The notes under the pieces: model-generated
Told to the model about the DNA's origin: nothing
The model's database searches: none
What the model saw: the letters and a program-made list of their open reading frames with translations, nothing else
In this document: positions 16,413 to 24,235 of the stretch, piece by piece
How positions within the stretch are numbered: position 1 is the first letter of the stretch
Layout of the letters: every line of letters starts with the position of its first letter
NCBI GenBank assembly: GCA_019637225.1
Contig: JAHBWC010000076.1
Coordinates: forward strand, 1-39,405
DNA length: 39,405 nt
Reading direction: 5' to 3'
From: Labilithrix sp.
GTDB taxonomy: Bacteria; Myxococcota_A; Polyangia; Polyangiales; Polyangiaceae
Translations under genes and position numbers: made by a program

Positions 16413-17921
16413 TCACGGCCGGCGCGCGACGGCGTCGTGACGCCTTCCGTCGACGATGCCACGGCGGATCCAGGCGAGCGGCCGGGTGTCGTCGGCCTCG
16501 CGGCCGTCCTGTACGACGCCGAGCGACGCGAGCAGGCTCTCGAGGTCGATGCGCTCACCCCGCGCCGCGTGCCGCTCGTACATCTCCGAGAGCACGGTCG
16601 TCCCCGTGACGGCGTCGCCCAGGCTGACGACGTCACGCACCGTCCAGACGCGCGTCGCGTCCCCTCCCCGCTCGAGCGCAGCGCGGAGGACGTCGTCGAG
16701 CGACCGCTGCCCGCGCGTCTCCTCGCGGATCCGGACGTCGGCGGCGAAGCAGAAGAGCGCGCCGCCCCAGTAGATCGTGTCGAGGTCGTCGCGCGCGGAG
16801 AGCCCGGCGTTCGATCCGCGCGGCCCCTGCCCTCGCGGCATGTTCCGCGCGAACTGTCGGAAGACCTCCGCCGGCGTCGCCCAGCCGGCCCGCGCCCGGA
16901 GCAGCGGCTCGTAGTAGGTCGCGAGGCCCTCGCCGAGCCACCTGCCCTCGCCGCGGAACGTCGGGAAGCCGAGGTGGAAGAGCTCGTGCACGAGCACCCA
17001 GTCCTTGTGTCGCGCGCTCGGCTCCATCTGATCGCCGACGACCACGACGACCGACGCTCCCGCGAGCGAGAGCACCTTGCCGAACACGACCTCGTCCTCG
17101 CCCTTGGCAGGGACGACGAAGAGCGTCGCGCGATCGACCGGGAAGCGGCCGAAGAGCGGCACCGTGACGTTCGCCGACTCCTCGATCCACGTGCGGATCG
17201 TCGCGTCGGGCATCGCGTAGCGCGCGTCCCCGAGGACAGCGACGTCGATGCGTGCGCGGTTCGAGCCGCGACCCGGCGCGTCGATCTTGAAGCGTCGCAT
17301 CGGGCCGAACGCCGTGAAGCTGCCCTCGTCGAGGTCGAACGAGCGAAACGCGAACGACTCGTTCAACGCGTCGGCTGCGTGCATCCCCGTCGCGAAGTGT
17401 GCGCGGTCGTTTGCGTGAACGCGCACCGTGACGGGGACGTCGGTCCGCGGGACCGGGTGCACGAGCCACGCAAGCGCAGGCGAGAGCGTCGCGTCGCCGA
17501 CGCGGCGAGCGCAGTCGACCTCGTCCCCGCACGCCTTGGCGAGCTCGCCGAGGTCGATCTCGTAGCTCACCGTGCAGCGCCAGTTGCACGAGCGCTCGAA
17601 CCACTCGTTGCCGCGCCGCTCGACGGTCCGCCAGGTGTCGCCGGCGCGGACCTTCATGCCCTTCACCCAGGGCACCGAGTCGCGCGGGATGCCGAGCCGC
17701 TCGGTGCGCGCGCCGTCGAACGTGGCCTCGACGGTCAAGAGGCGCGATCCCGCCGCCGGAGCCTCGACCGCGTAGGTCCAGCTCCCATGCTGCCGCGCTT
17801 CGTTCGCCGGGCGGTAGCAAGCCGACGTCGCGAGCACGAGCAGGGGGAGCGCCGCGCGGCGCGCGATCCTTCGCTCTCGCGCCCGAGCCGACACGCGCAA
17901 CCCAGACTGCATTGCGCTCAT
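16413..17921 (-). CDS. Putative gluzincin-like metallopeptidase lipoprotein
   Basis: The 502-residue protein has a basic start and a lipoprotein signal (RAALPLLVLATSACYRP, lipobox-like TSAC). The second half carries a zinc-peptidase motif, VLVHELFHLGFP (HEXXH), followed by WLGEGLATYYE, which resembles the M1/M61 gluzincin WLNEGFASY with the third zinc ligand Glu. The spacing between the HEXXH and that Glu is 14 residues, shorter than the 18 usual in M1. The N-terminal half is beta-rich with Cys pairs (ERSCNWRCTVSYE, KACGDEVDCA). It should sit in the cell envelope. Start ATG 17921 is preferred; 17912 and 17966 are alternatives and no strong ribosome-binding site settles it. Peptidase action is inferred from the motif only. 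Confidence 0.7.
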   Translation of the reverse strand: MSAMQSGLRVSARARERRIARRAALPLLVLATSACYRPANEARQHGSWTYAVEAPAAGSRLLTVEATFDGARTERLGIPRDSVPWVKGMKVRAGDTWRTVERRGNEWFERSCNWRCTVSYEIDLGELAKACGDEVDCARRVGDATLSPALAWLVHPVPRTDVPVTVRVHANDRAHFATGMHAADALNESFAFRSFDLDEGSFTAFGPMRRFKIDAPGRGSNRARIDVAVLGDARYAMPDATIRTWIEESANVTVPLFGRFPVDRATLFVVPAKGEDEVVFGKVLSLAGASVVVVVGDQMEPSARHKDWVLVHELFHLGFPTFRGEGRWLGEGLATYYEPLLRARAGWATPAEVFRQFARNMPRGQGPRGSNAGLSARDDLDTIYWGGALFCFAADVRIREETRGQRSLDDVLRAALERGGDATRVWTVRDVVSLGDAVTGTTVLSEMYERHAARGERIDLESLLASLGVVQDGREADDTRPLAWIRRGIVDGRRHDAVARRP

Positions 17922-18275
17922 GCGCCGGGGGCGTAGCACCCGGGATGCCGGCCTCGGACCCTGCAACGATCGGCACGAGAATCCGCGCGCGTTGCAGAGC
18001 AGAGCCGCTGAAGGCGGACGTGCGACGCGCCCGACCGAGGCAACGGTGTGGCGTCGTTGTGGCGAGGGCGCCGGAGTGTGGCGGCCTCGGCGAAGGCCGC
18101 GGACTCGCTCGCGCCCGCGGGCGTGGACACGCCGTCGCGCGACGCCGACGCACGGCCCGCGCCGCCTCGGTCGCGCGTCGACGTGGTAGCGTCGACCGTC
18201 GCTCGCGAGGTGCGTGGCTCGCGAGCGACCGCGTCAGCGACCCACGCTCCAGCGCTTCGCATCGAAGGGGACACG
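17922..18275. other. Divergent intergenic region
   Basis: This 354-bp gap separates the peptidase gene (minus) and the Cys-rich gene (plus). It holds the strong inverted repeat 18198-18229 listed separately. Frames are open through it but show no start with a ribosome-binding site and no recognisable protein. Confidence 0.5.
18198..18229. promoter_or_regulatory. 12-bp perfect inverted repeat upstream of the Cys-rich gene
   Basis: GTCGCTCGCGAG (18198-18209) and its exact reverse complement (18218-18229) are separated by 8 nt and end 46 bp before the start codon. It could be an operator or a hairpin in the 5' leader. Confidence 0.5.
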
Positions 18276-18839
18276 ATGATCATGAAGACTGCGCTCGCTC
18301 TTGCGACCCTCGTGGCGCTCGGCCCGGCCGACCTCTGCGGGACCAAGGAGTCCACTCCAGGTGCCTCCGCCTCAACGGGCCCCGCGGCCGAGGCCACCCC
18401 GACCACGACCACGATCGCGACCGCGACCGCGCCGGCGGAGACCGCGACCGGCGCGGCACCGAACGCCGCCGCCACGGCCGCCGCCCCGAAGGCGACGGCG
18501 GCGGCACCGACCGCCGTCCCGGTCCCGACGGTGATCCCGACGGTGATCCCGACGGTGCCGATCCCGACGGTGATCCCGACGGCGCCGATCCCCACCGCGG
18601 TCCCGACGGCGGCGGGCACGTACACGGTCGCGCCTGGCCAGACCTGCAAGCAAGGCGGTTGCACGCAGGCGTGCGCGGCCGGGCAGGACTGCAACCTTCA
18701 GTGTTCGGGCGGCGGGTGCAACCAGTCCTGCGCCGCCGGCTCGAAGTGCCAGATGACCTGCTCGGGCGGTGGCTGTAACCAGGCCTGCGCCTCCGGCGCG
18801 GTCTGCATGAAGGGTTGCTCCGGCAAGGGCTGCACCTGA
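18276..18839 (+). CDS. Exported Cys-rich repeat protein with Thr/Pro/Ala stalk
   Basis: The 187-residue protein has an N-terminal hydrophobic signal (MIMKTALALATLVALG) and an Ala/Thr-rich linker. A Pro/Val/Ile/Thr stalk follows, built from PTVIPTVIPTVPIPT-like units. A C-terminal Cys domain contains three 19-residue repeats: CKQGGCTQACAAGQDCNLQ, CSGGGCNQSCAAGSKCQMT and CSGGGCNQACASGAVCMKG, then a partial CSGKGCT. The spacing C-x4-C-x3-C-x5-C is constant, so each repeat probably forms its own disulfides outside the cytoplasm. No known family is recognised. It could be a surface or metal-binding protein. AAGGGG lies upstream of ATG 18276. A perfect 12-bp inverted repeat precedes the gene. Confidence 0.68.
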   Translation: MIMKTALALATLVALGPADLCGTKESTPGASASTGPAAEATPTTTTIATATAPAETATGAAPNAAATAAAPKATAAAPTAVPVPTVIPTVIPTVPIPTVIPTAPIPTAVPTAAGTYTVAPGQTCKQGGCTQACAAGQDCNLQCSGGGCNQSCAAGSKCQMTCSGGGCNQACASGAVCMKGCSGKGCT

Positions 18840-18910
18840 CGGACACTCGCCGCGTCCCCGCCGCCCGAGCATCTCGCCCGGCGCGGGGCTTCCGCGGTAC
18901 CATCGTCCGA

Positions 18911-20275
18911 ATGTCCAGACTCCACGGATTGGCGATCGTCGGCCCGCTCCTCGCGGTGTCCCTGGTGTACGCCTGCGGCGGCGACGACGGCGTCGGCGCG
19001 CCGATCCCGGAGGGCGACGCTGGACGAGACGGAGCGCCCGGCGAGACGGACGACGGCTCGACGCCCGGCGACGGCGGCGGAGATGCGGGGAGCGGCACGC
19101 GCTCGACCGTCGCCGTCGGCGACGGCTTCGCCTGCGTGCTCGGAAAGGATCGCAGGGTGTCGTGCTGGGGACGCAACGACGTGGGGCAGCTCGGCCGCGA
19201 TCCGGCGAGCACGGCCTCGTGCGGGACGTTCCCCTGCTCTGCCGTCCCGGAGGCCGTCGCCGGTCTCGCGAACGTCACGCGCCTCGTCGCCGGCTCCGAC
19301 TTCGCCTGCGCGCTCGACCAGGCGCGCGCCCTCTGGTGCTGGGGCTCGAACGCGAAGGGTCAGCTCGCGCGCGCCGACCTCGCGCCGAGCTTCACGCCAC
19401 GGAAGGCCATCGTCGACGTCGTCGACGTCTCCGCCGCGGGCGCGCACGCGTGCGCGCTCGGATCCGACGGCTTCGTCCGCTGCTGGGGCGAGAACACGTG
19501 CGAGATCTTCGGCAAGACCGACGACGCCGTGCAGACCATCCCGCGCCAGGTGCAGGGCGTCCCGCAGATGGCGCAGATCTCCGTCGGGCCGGACGCGATC
19601 TGCGGGACCAAGCCCGACGGCCTCGTCCTCTGCTGGGGCGCCGATCATCGCGGCTCGCTCGGCCACGACGTGGATCCTTCCGCGCCCCTCTGCGGCGCCG
19701 TCCCGTTCGATCCGGTCGCCAAGCACGTGCAGGCGGAGTCGAACGAGCTGCCGATCGATCGGATCGCCGAGGTGCACATCGGCGCGGGCGTCGGCTGCGC
19801 GCGCCGGACCGACGGCGTCGTGCTCTGCTGGGGAGACAACGAGCACGGCGGGCTCGGCCAGGGCCTTCCGGAGTCGACGCCGCATCCACGCGCGCTCGAG
19901 GTCCCGGCCCTCAAGGCCTCCGCCCTCGACCTCCACGGCGGGACCCCGTGCGCGATCGTCGGCGACCGCCTCCTCTGCTGGGGCGCGAGCCCGTACGGTC
20001 AGCTCGACACGCTCGGTCCGGACGCGGGCTGCGGCGGGGCGGGCTGCCGTCCGCTCGCGCATCCGATCTCGGGCATGATGCCCGTCCGCCACGTCTGGTC
20101 CGGACACGGAGCGATCGGCGCGATCAAGGACGACGCGACGCTCTGGATGTGGGGCCAGAACGACTCCGCGGAGCTCGCGCTACCCGCGTCGGATCCGGCG
20201 AACGAGGCCTGCGCGACGGGGAGCGTCTGCGTCCCGCGACCGAGGCAGGTCACGAACGCGCCCGCGCTCGACTGA
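18911..20275 (+). CDS. RCC1-repeat lipoprotein
   Basis: The 454-residue lipoprotein has signal HGLAIVGPLLAVSLVYACGG (lipobox VYAC) and a Gly/Asp/Ala linker. A seven-bladed-type RCC1 propeller follows. Its repeats are of the form DGFACVLGKDRRVSCWG, DFACALDQARALWCWGSN, HACALGSDGFVRCWGEN, ICGTKPDGLVLCWGAD, GCARRTDGVVLCWGDN and CAIVGDRLLCWGAS. The paired Cys in each blade (C...CWG) is typical of extracytoplasmic myxobacterial RCC1 proteins. They are expected at the cell surface; binding partners are unknown. It lies 71 bp after the Cys-rich gene. A hairpin between this gene and the convergent VWA gene likely ends transcription of both. Confidence 0.88.
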   Translation: MSRLHGLAIVGPLLAVSLVYACGGDDGVGAPIPEGDAGRDGAPGETDDGSTPGDGGGDAGSGTRSTVAVGDGFACVLGKDRRVSCWGRNDVGQLGRDPASTASCGTFPCSAVPEAVAGLANVTRLVAGSDFACALDQARALWCWGSNAKGQLARADLAPSFTPRKAIVDVVDVSAAGAHACALGSDGFVRCWGENTCEIFGKTDDAVQTIPRQVQGVPQMAQISVGPDAICGTKPDGLVLCWGADHRGSLGHDVDPSAPLCGAVPFDPVAKHVQAESNELPIDRIAEVHIGAGVGCARRTDGVVLCWGDNEHGGLGQGLPESTPHPRALEVPALKASALDLHGGTPCAIVGDRLLCWGASPYGQLDTLGPDAGCGGAGCRPLAHPISGMMPVRHVWSGHGAIGAIKDDATLWMWGQNDSAELALPASDPANEACATGSVCVPRPRQVTNAPALD

Positions 20276-20290
20276 TCCGCGCGGCGCGTG

Positions 20291-20318
20291 CCGGCGCTTC
20301 GCTCGTCGAAGCCGCCGG
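20291..20318. terminator. Terminator-like hairpin between convergent genes
   Basis: Stem 20291-20301 pairs with 20307-20311 plus 20313-20318 (11 bp, one bulged C at 20312, 5-nt loop). It lies in the 61-bp gap between the RCC1 and VWA genes. There is no T-run. Confidence 0.5.
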
Positions 20319-20336
20319 GCCCGTGGCCTCCAGGTA

Positions 20337-21884
20337 CTAGAAGCCGAAGGACGACGCCTTCTCCTGGTTCGCGCGCACCTGCGCCTTGCCGTCGCGCGAG
20401 GCTTGCGCGGGCGGAGGCGCGGCGAAGCCGCCGGTCGGGCCCGCGCTCGCGGGGCGCGCGGCGACGGGCGCCGGCGCGAAGTGCTGCTCGGCCTCGTCCA
20501 CGGCGGCGGCCTGATCGGCGAAGTCGCGATCGAGCCCGCGCGCGGAGCGGCGCGGCGCGGCGCTCGGAGCGGCCGCCGCGAACGCGAGCGCGGTCGTCTC
20601 CGTCTTCTTCAGGTCGGTCTTGCGCGCGGCGAGCTTCGCGCGCGCCTCTCCGACGCGGCCGGCCTCGAAGAGCTTGTTGGCCTCGGTCAGCGTCTGCGCG
20701 GTGCGGCTCCGCTCGAGGCGCGCGGCGACGAACGGATCGAGCTCCTGCTGCTCGGAGCCGTCCGCCTTCACCGCGACGGAGAGGCTGCCGCTGCACGCGC
20801 CGTCCGCCCTCTTCACGAGGTCACGGAACGCGAGCTTCACGTCGGCGACAGGCTGATCGCCGTCGCGATCCGTCGGGACGCGGAGCTTCACCAGCACCGT
20901 CTTCTCCTGCTTCGCGCTGAAGGTGCCGAACGGGACGATGAGCTTGTTGCCCTCGCGGCGGAAGCTCCGGTCGAAGACCTCCGCGACCTCGACGCCCGGC
21001 GCGAGCGAGATCGCGAGCTCGGTCTCCTTCGCGACCGACGCGAGGAGATCGTCGAACTCCTGGCCGAACACGGCGGGGAGCCCCGACGAGTTCGCGACGA
21101 AGTAGTGGCGGCCGTTCGCCTCGCTCGCGATCGCCGCCATGACCTTCTCGTCGAAGTCCACGTCGACGCCGATCGTCGAGATGGTCACGCCGCGTCCGTG
21201 CATGCGGTTCGCCATGCCCCGGAGACCGGCCATGTCGCGCACGCCGGCGTTCGTCGCGCCGTCGGAGAGGAGGATCATGCGGCTGATCCGGTCGCCCGTG
21301 AGGCTCGTGAGCGCGAGCTGCTGCATGCCCTCCACGAGGCCGCAGGAGATGCACGTGTCGCCGCCGAGGCGGATGGATCGGATCGCCGACTCGATCGAAG
21401 AGCGGTTGCCGGCGCTGATGCGCGTGGGCGGAACGACGACCTGCGCGGCCGTGTCGAAGCTCACCACGGTGACGCTGTCGCCGTCGCGCATGCGCTCGAC
21501 CGCGAAGACGGCGGCGTTCATCGCGTTGGCGATGCGCTCGCCCTTCATCGAGCCCGAGCGATCGACGACGATCGCCAGGTTCATCGGCGTGACCGCCGAG
21601 GGCGCCGCCTTGTCCTCCGACGCCGTGACCTGCGCGAAGAGGTAGGTCTCGCCGGCGGCAGCCTTGGGCAGCGAGGCGTGCCCGAGCCGGGCATCGACGA
21701 GGAGCGTGTCGCCCGCCGTGATCCGAGCGCCGCTCTGCCAGCCCTCGCCGGCCGCGACGCCGATCGCGTTCGTCGCCGAGGGGTCCGGGCCTGCGACCGG
21801 GCGGGCCACGGGGATCGCGAAGGCGCCCGCGGCGGACACCAGGACGCCGCAAACAGCGAGGATAGCGGTGGTTTTCAGCTTCAT
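20337..21884 (-). CDS. Secreted von Willebrand factor A domain protein
   Basis: The 515-residue protein has a signal peptide (TAILAVCGVLVSAAGAFA). After a beta-rich section (GETYLFAQVTASEDKA) comes a VWA domain with an intact MIDAS set: LAIVVDRSGSMKGERI (DxSxS), GGDTCISCGLVEGM (Thr) and LLSDGATNAGVRD (Asp). The domain should bind a divalent metal and mediate protein contacts. The C-terminal part has helices (LTEANKLFEAGRVGEARAKL) and an Ala/Pro-rich tail. It is exported to the periplasm or beyond. It begins 86 bp downstream of the redox operon on the same strand, so it could be its last gene or have its own promoter. AGAAGGAGG lies upstream of ATG 21884, though somewhat far from it. Confidence 0.88.
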   Translation of the reverse strand: MKLKTTAILAVCGVLVSAAGAFAIPVARPVAGPDPSATNAIGVAAGEGWQSGARITAGDTLLVDARLGHASLPKAAAGETYLFAQVTASEDKAAPSAVTPMNLAIVVDRSGSMKGERIANAMNAAVFAVERMRDGDSVTVVSFDTAAQVVVPPTRISAGNRSSIESAIRSIRLGGDTCISCGLVEGMQQLALTSLTGDRISRMILLSDGATNAGVRDMAGLRGMANRMHGRGVTISTIGVDVDFDEKVMAAIASEANGRHYFVANSSGLPAVFGQEFDDLLASVAKETELAISLAPGVEVAEVFDRSFRREGNKLIVPFGTFSAKQEKTVLVKLRVPTDRDGDQPVADVKLAFRDLVKRADGACSGSLSVAVKADGSEQQELDPFVAARLERSRTAQTLTEANKLFEAGRVGEARAKLAARKTDLKKTETTALAFAAAAPSAAPRRSARGLDRDFADQAAAVDEAEQHFAPAPVAARPASAGPTGGFAAPPPAQASRDGKAQVRANQEKASSFGF

Positions 21885-21970
21885 GGCGGGGGCTCCGACC
21901 TCCTTCTACGCGTCAACCCGGCGAAGGTTCTCCGGCTCCACCTCGCTTCAACGCCTCGGGGGCGATCGCC

Positions 21971-24235
21971 TTACGGCCCGCCGTCCTGGCGCTGCGGTCG
22001 CCGGATGCCGGCCCGCGTCAGGAGGTCCCACGCCGGGACGCCGCCGACGAGGACGAGCATCGCGTCGGCGCCGACGCTGCGCCGGCCGCCGTGCGGGCCG
22101 GTGCCGCCGAGGGTGACCGCCGTGCGCGAGATCGCGACCGGGACCGTCTCGAAGAGGACCTTGATCCGCCGCTTGGCCACGAGGCCCTCGAGCTCGGCGA
22201 TGTTCTTCGCCTTGCCGCGGGCGAAGCGCGTGCCGCGGTAGGAGATCGTCACCGACGTCCCCGGCTGGCGCGCGAGCGCGAGCGCCGCTTCCATCGCGCT
22301 GTCGCCGAGCCCGACCACGACGACGCGCTTGCCCTCGAAGCTCCGCGCGTCCGCCAGCGCGTAGAGGACGCGGTCCTCGGCGCCGGGCTCGACGTCGAGC
22401 TCGAGGCGACGCGGCGTGCCGCGCCTGCCGATGGCGAGGACGACGCGCGCGGCGCGGAGCTCGACCTTGCGCGCAGGAGCGGGAGCGCGATCATCGCCGC
22501 GAGATCCGACCCCGGCGGCATCGGCGCGGGCGTCGGTCTCTTCGGCCGTGACGACGAAGCCGCCGTCGCGCTTCGCGAGGTCGACGACGCGGTGGCCCTC
22601 GCGGACGTCGAGCGCGCGGGCGCGGACGATCCGCGTCCACTGCGCGAGGAGCTCCTCCTTCGTCGCCTGCCGCAGCCAGAGCTCGCCCTCGATCGGGAGG
22701 TCGAGCGGCGGATCGTGGACGATCTTGTCGCGCGGGAAGCTCTTGATGCTCGCGGCGACCGTCGCTTGCTCGACGACGACGCACGAGAGCCCCTTCTCCT
22801 TCGCGCGGAGCGCCGCGCTCAGCCCGGCCGGCCCGGCGCCGATGACGAGGACGTCGAGCGGCTCGGCCGAACGCCGCGGGAGCGTCGCGGCGATACGGTC
22901 GATCACGCGCACGCCCTGGTTGATCGCGTTCTTGATGAGCGGCAGCCCCGTGAGGTCGCCCGCGAGGAAGAGCCCCGGCACGTCGCGGCTCTCGAGCTCG
23001 TCGTCGGTCGCCGGGCGGTCGACGATCGGCTCGCCGTCCTCGACGCGCAGGCTGCCGTTCGGGCAGACCTGCTCGCAGAGGACCACGCCGCAGCACTCCT
23101 CCGGACGGGCGACGACGGCGACGTAACGGTCGATCGTGAGGACGTCGAACGGGCAGGCATCGACGCACGCGTAGCAGCCGAGGCAGGTCGTCGGATCGAC
23201 GGTCGGCAGGCGCTTGCGCGCGGCGGGGACCGCGGGGGTCTTCGCCTTGGGCTCCGCGCCGGCGCGACGCCTCCGGCGATCGACGGCGGTCGCGGCCGCG
23301 CCGAGCACGAGGCCGCCGGCGAGCGCCCCGGCGGCGGGCGTCCAGGGGATCTTGGCGTTCGTCGCGGGCGCGACCCACGCGGTCGTCGCCGCGATCTCGC
23401 GCGCGGCGTCCCAGGCGACGAAGCGGGCGTCGGTGTGCTGCGACGCGCAGACGGGTCCGCGCGCGGCGCCGCCGGACGCGCCGGGGCGATCGCCGAGCTT
23501 CGCGTGCTCGTCGAAGCACTGCGAGGGCACCTCGCGGAGCTCCCGCGCGTCCGGGCGACGCTCGCCGCCGCTCCCGGCACCTGCGCTCGCCGCCGCCGCC
23601 GCGGCGAGCGCGCGGGCGCCGGCGGGGACGCACGCCGCGATCGGATCGGCGGCGCGCGACGGATCGTGGCACTTCGCGCAAGGCGCGAGCGACACGAGCG
23701 GCACCGTCGTCCCGCTCGCGATCGCGCCCTGGGTCACGCCGCTCCGACGCGACGGCGCGAGCGCGATCTCGCTGCCCACTCCCCAGCGGACGACGCGATC
23801 CGCCTCGAACGTCACGCCCTGCGCGCCGGCGTGCTGCGCGTGGCAGGTCGCGCAGGTAAGCTCGCCCTTCGCCGCCAGGCTCCGGTGCGCCGGCCGCGTC
23901 GAGGCGTGCGAGGTCCCGTGGCACGTTTTGCACGCGGCTGCCACGTGGGCCGCCGGCGCGGGCGCCGAAGCGCCGAGCGCGGGAGTCGAAGCGGCGAGCG
24001 CCGGAGCCGTCGACACCGCCGCCGCGCCGGCGCCCTCCGTGTGGCACGAAGCGCACGCGACCTTCGCGTGCGGCCTCGCGATCGGCCGCTCCGTCGCGAG
24101 CGGCGTCCCGTCGGCCGCGATCGCGATCGAGACGCCCGCAGCCGCGCCGAGCGCGGAGAGCGCGAGCGTCCGCGGGCGCTCGACGTCGGTGGTGCGGATC
24201 GCCTTCGGCGCCTTCGCCCGCGCGCGCTCGCTCAC
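21971..24235 (-). CDS. Tetraheme cytochrome - ferredoxin - flavoprotein (TrxR-like) fusion
   Basis: The 754-residue predicted transmembrane electron conduit has an N-terminal anchor (TLALSALGAAAGVSIAIA). Four CXXCH heme sites follow (CASCH 61, CKTCH 102, CATCH 128, CAKCH 186). Two near-miss sites, CFDEH 240 and CASQH 263, lack the second Cys. A second helix (PAAGALAGGLVLGAAATAV, about 300-318) is followed by RRRRR, which puts the rest in the cytosol. Next is a two-[4Fe-4S] ferredoxin (CLGCYACVDACP; CCGVVLCEQVCP). The end is a thioredoxin-reductase-like domain with two nucleotide folds (DVLVIGAGPAGLSAALRA; VVVVGLGDSAMEAALALA). It probably passes electrons between NAD(P)H and periplasmic hemes; direction is unknown. 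The start is GTG 24235, inside a GTGA overlap with the upstream stop. Confidence 0.85.
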   Translation of the reverse strand: MSERARAKAPKAIRTTDVERPRTLALSALGAAAGVSIAIAADGTPLATERPIARPHAKVACASCHTEGAGAAAVSTAPALAASTPALGASAPAPAAHVAAACKTCHGTSHASTRPAHRSLAAKGELTCATCHAQHAGAQGVTFEADRVVRWGVGSEIALAPSRRSGVTQGAIASGTTVPLVSLAPCAKCHDPSRAADPIAACVPAGARALAAAAAASAGAGSGGERRPDARELREVPSQCFDEHAKLGDRPGASGGAARGPVCASQHTDARFVAWDAAREIAATTAWVAPATNAKIPWTPAAGALAGGLVLGAAATAVDRRRRRAGAEPKAKTPAVPAARKRLPTVDPTTCLGCYACVDACPFDVLTIDRYVAVVARPEECCGVVLCEQVCPNGSLRVEDGEPIVDRPATDDELESRDVPGLFLAGDLTGLPLIKNAINQGVRVIDRIAATLPRRSAEPLDVLVIGAGPAGLSAALRAKEKGLSCVVVEQATVAASIKSFPRDKIVHDPPLDLPIEGELWLRQATKEELLAQWTRIVRARALDVREGHRVVDLAKRDGGFVVTAEETDARADAAGVGSRGDDRAPAPARKVELRAARVVLAIGRRGTPRRLELDVEPGAEDRVLYALADARSFEGKRVVVVGLGDSAMEAALALARQPGTSVTISYRGTRFARGKAKNIAELEGLVAKRRIKVLFETVPVAISRTAVTLGGTGPHGGRRSVGADAMLVLVGGVPAWDLLTRAGIRRPQRQDGGP

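Noticed and set aside
23440..23560. Frameshift that would restore two CXXCH sites in the tetraheme fusion
   Set aside because: Neither neighbouring frame yields a CXXCH there, and the flanking protein stays in frame through to the ferredoxin.
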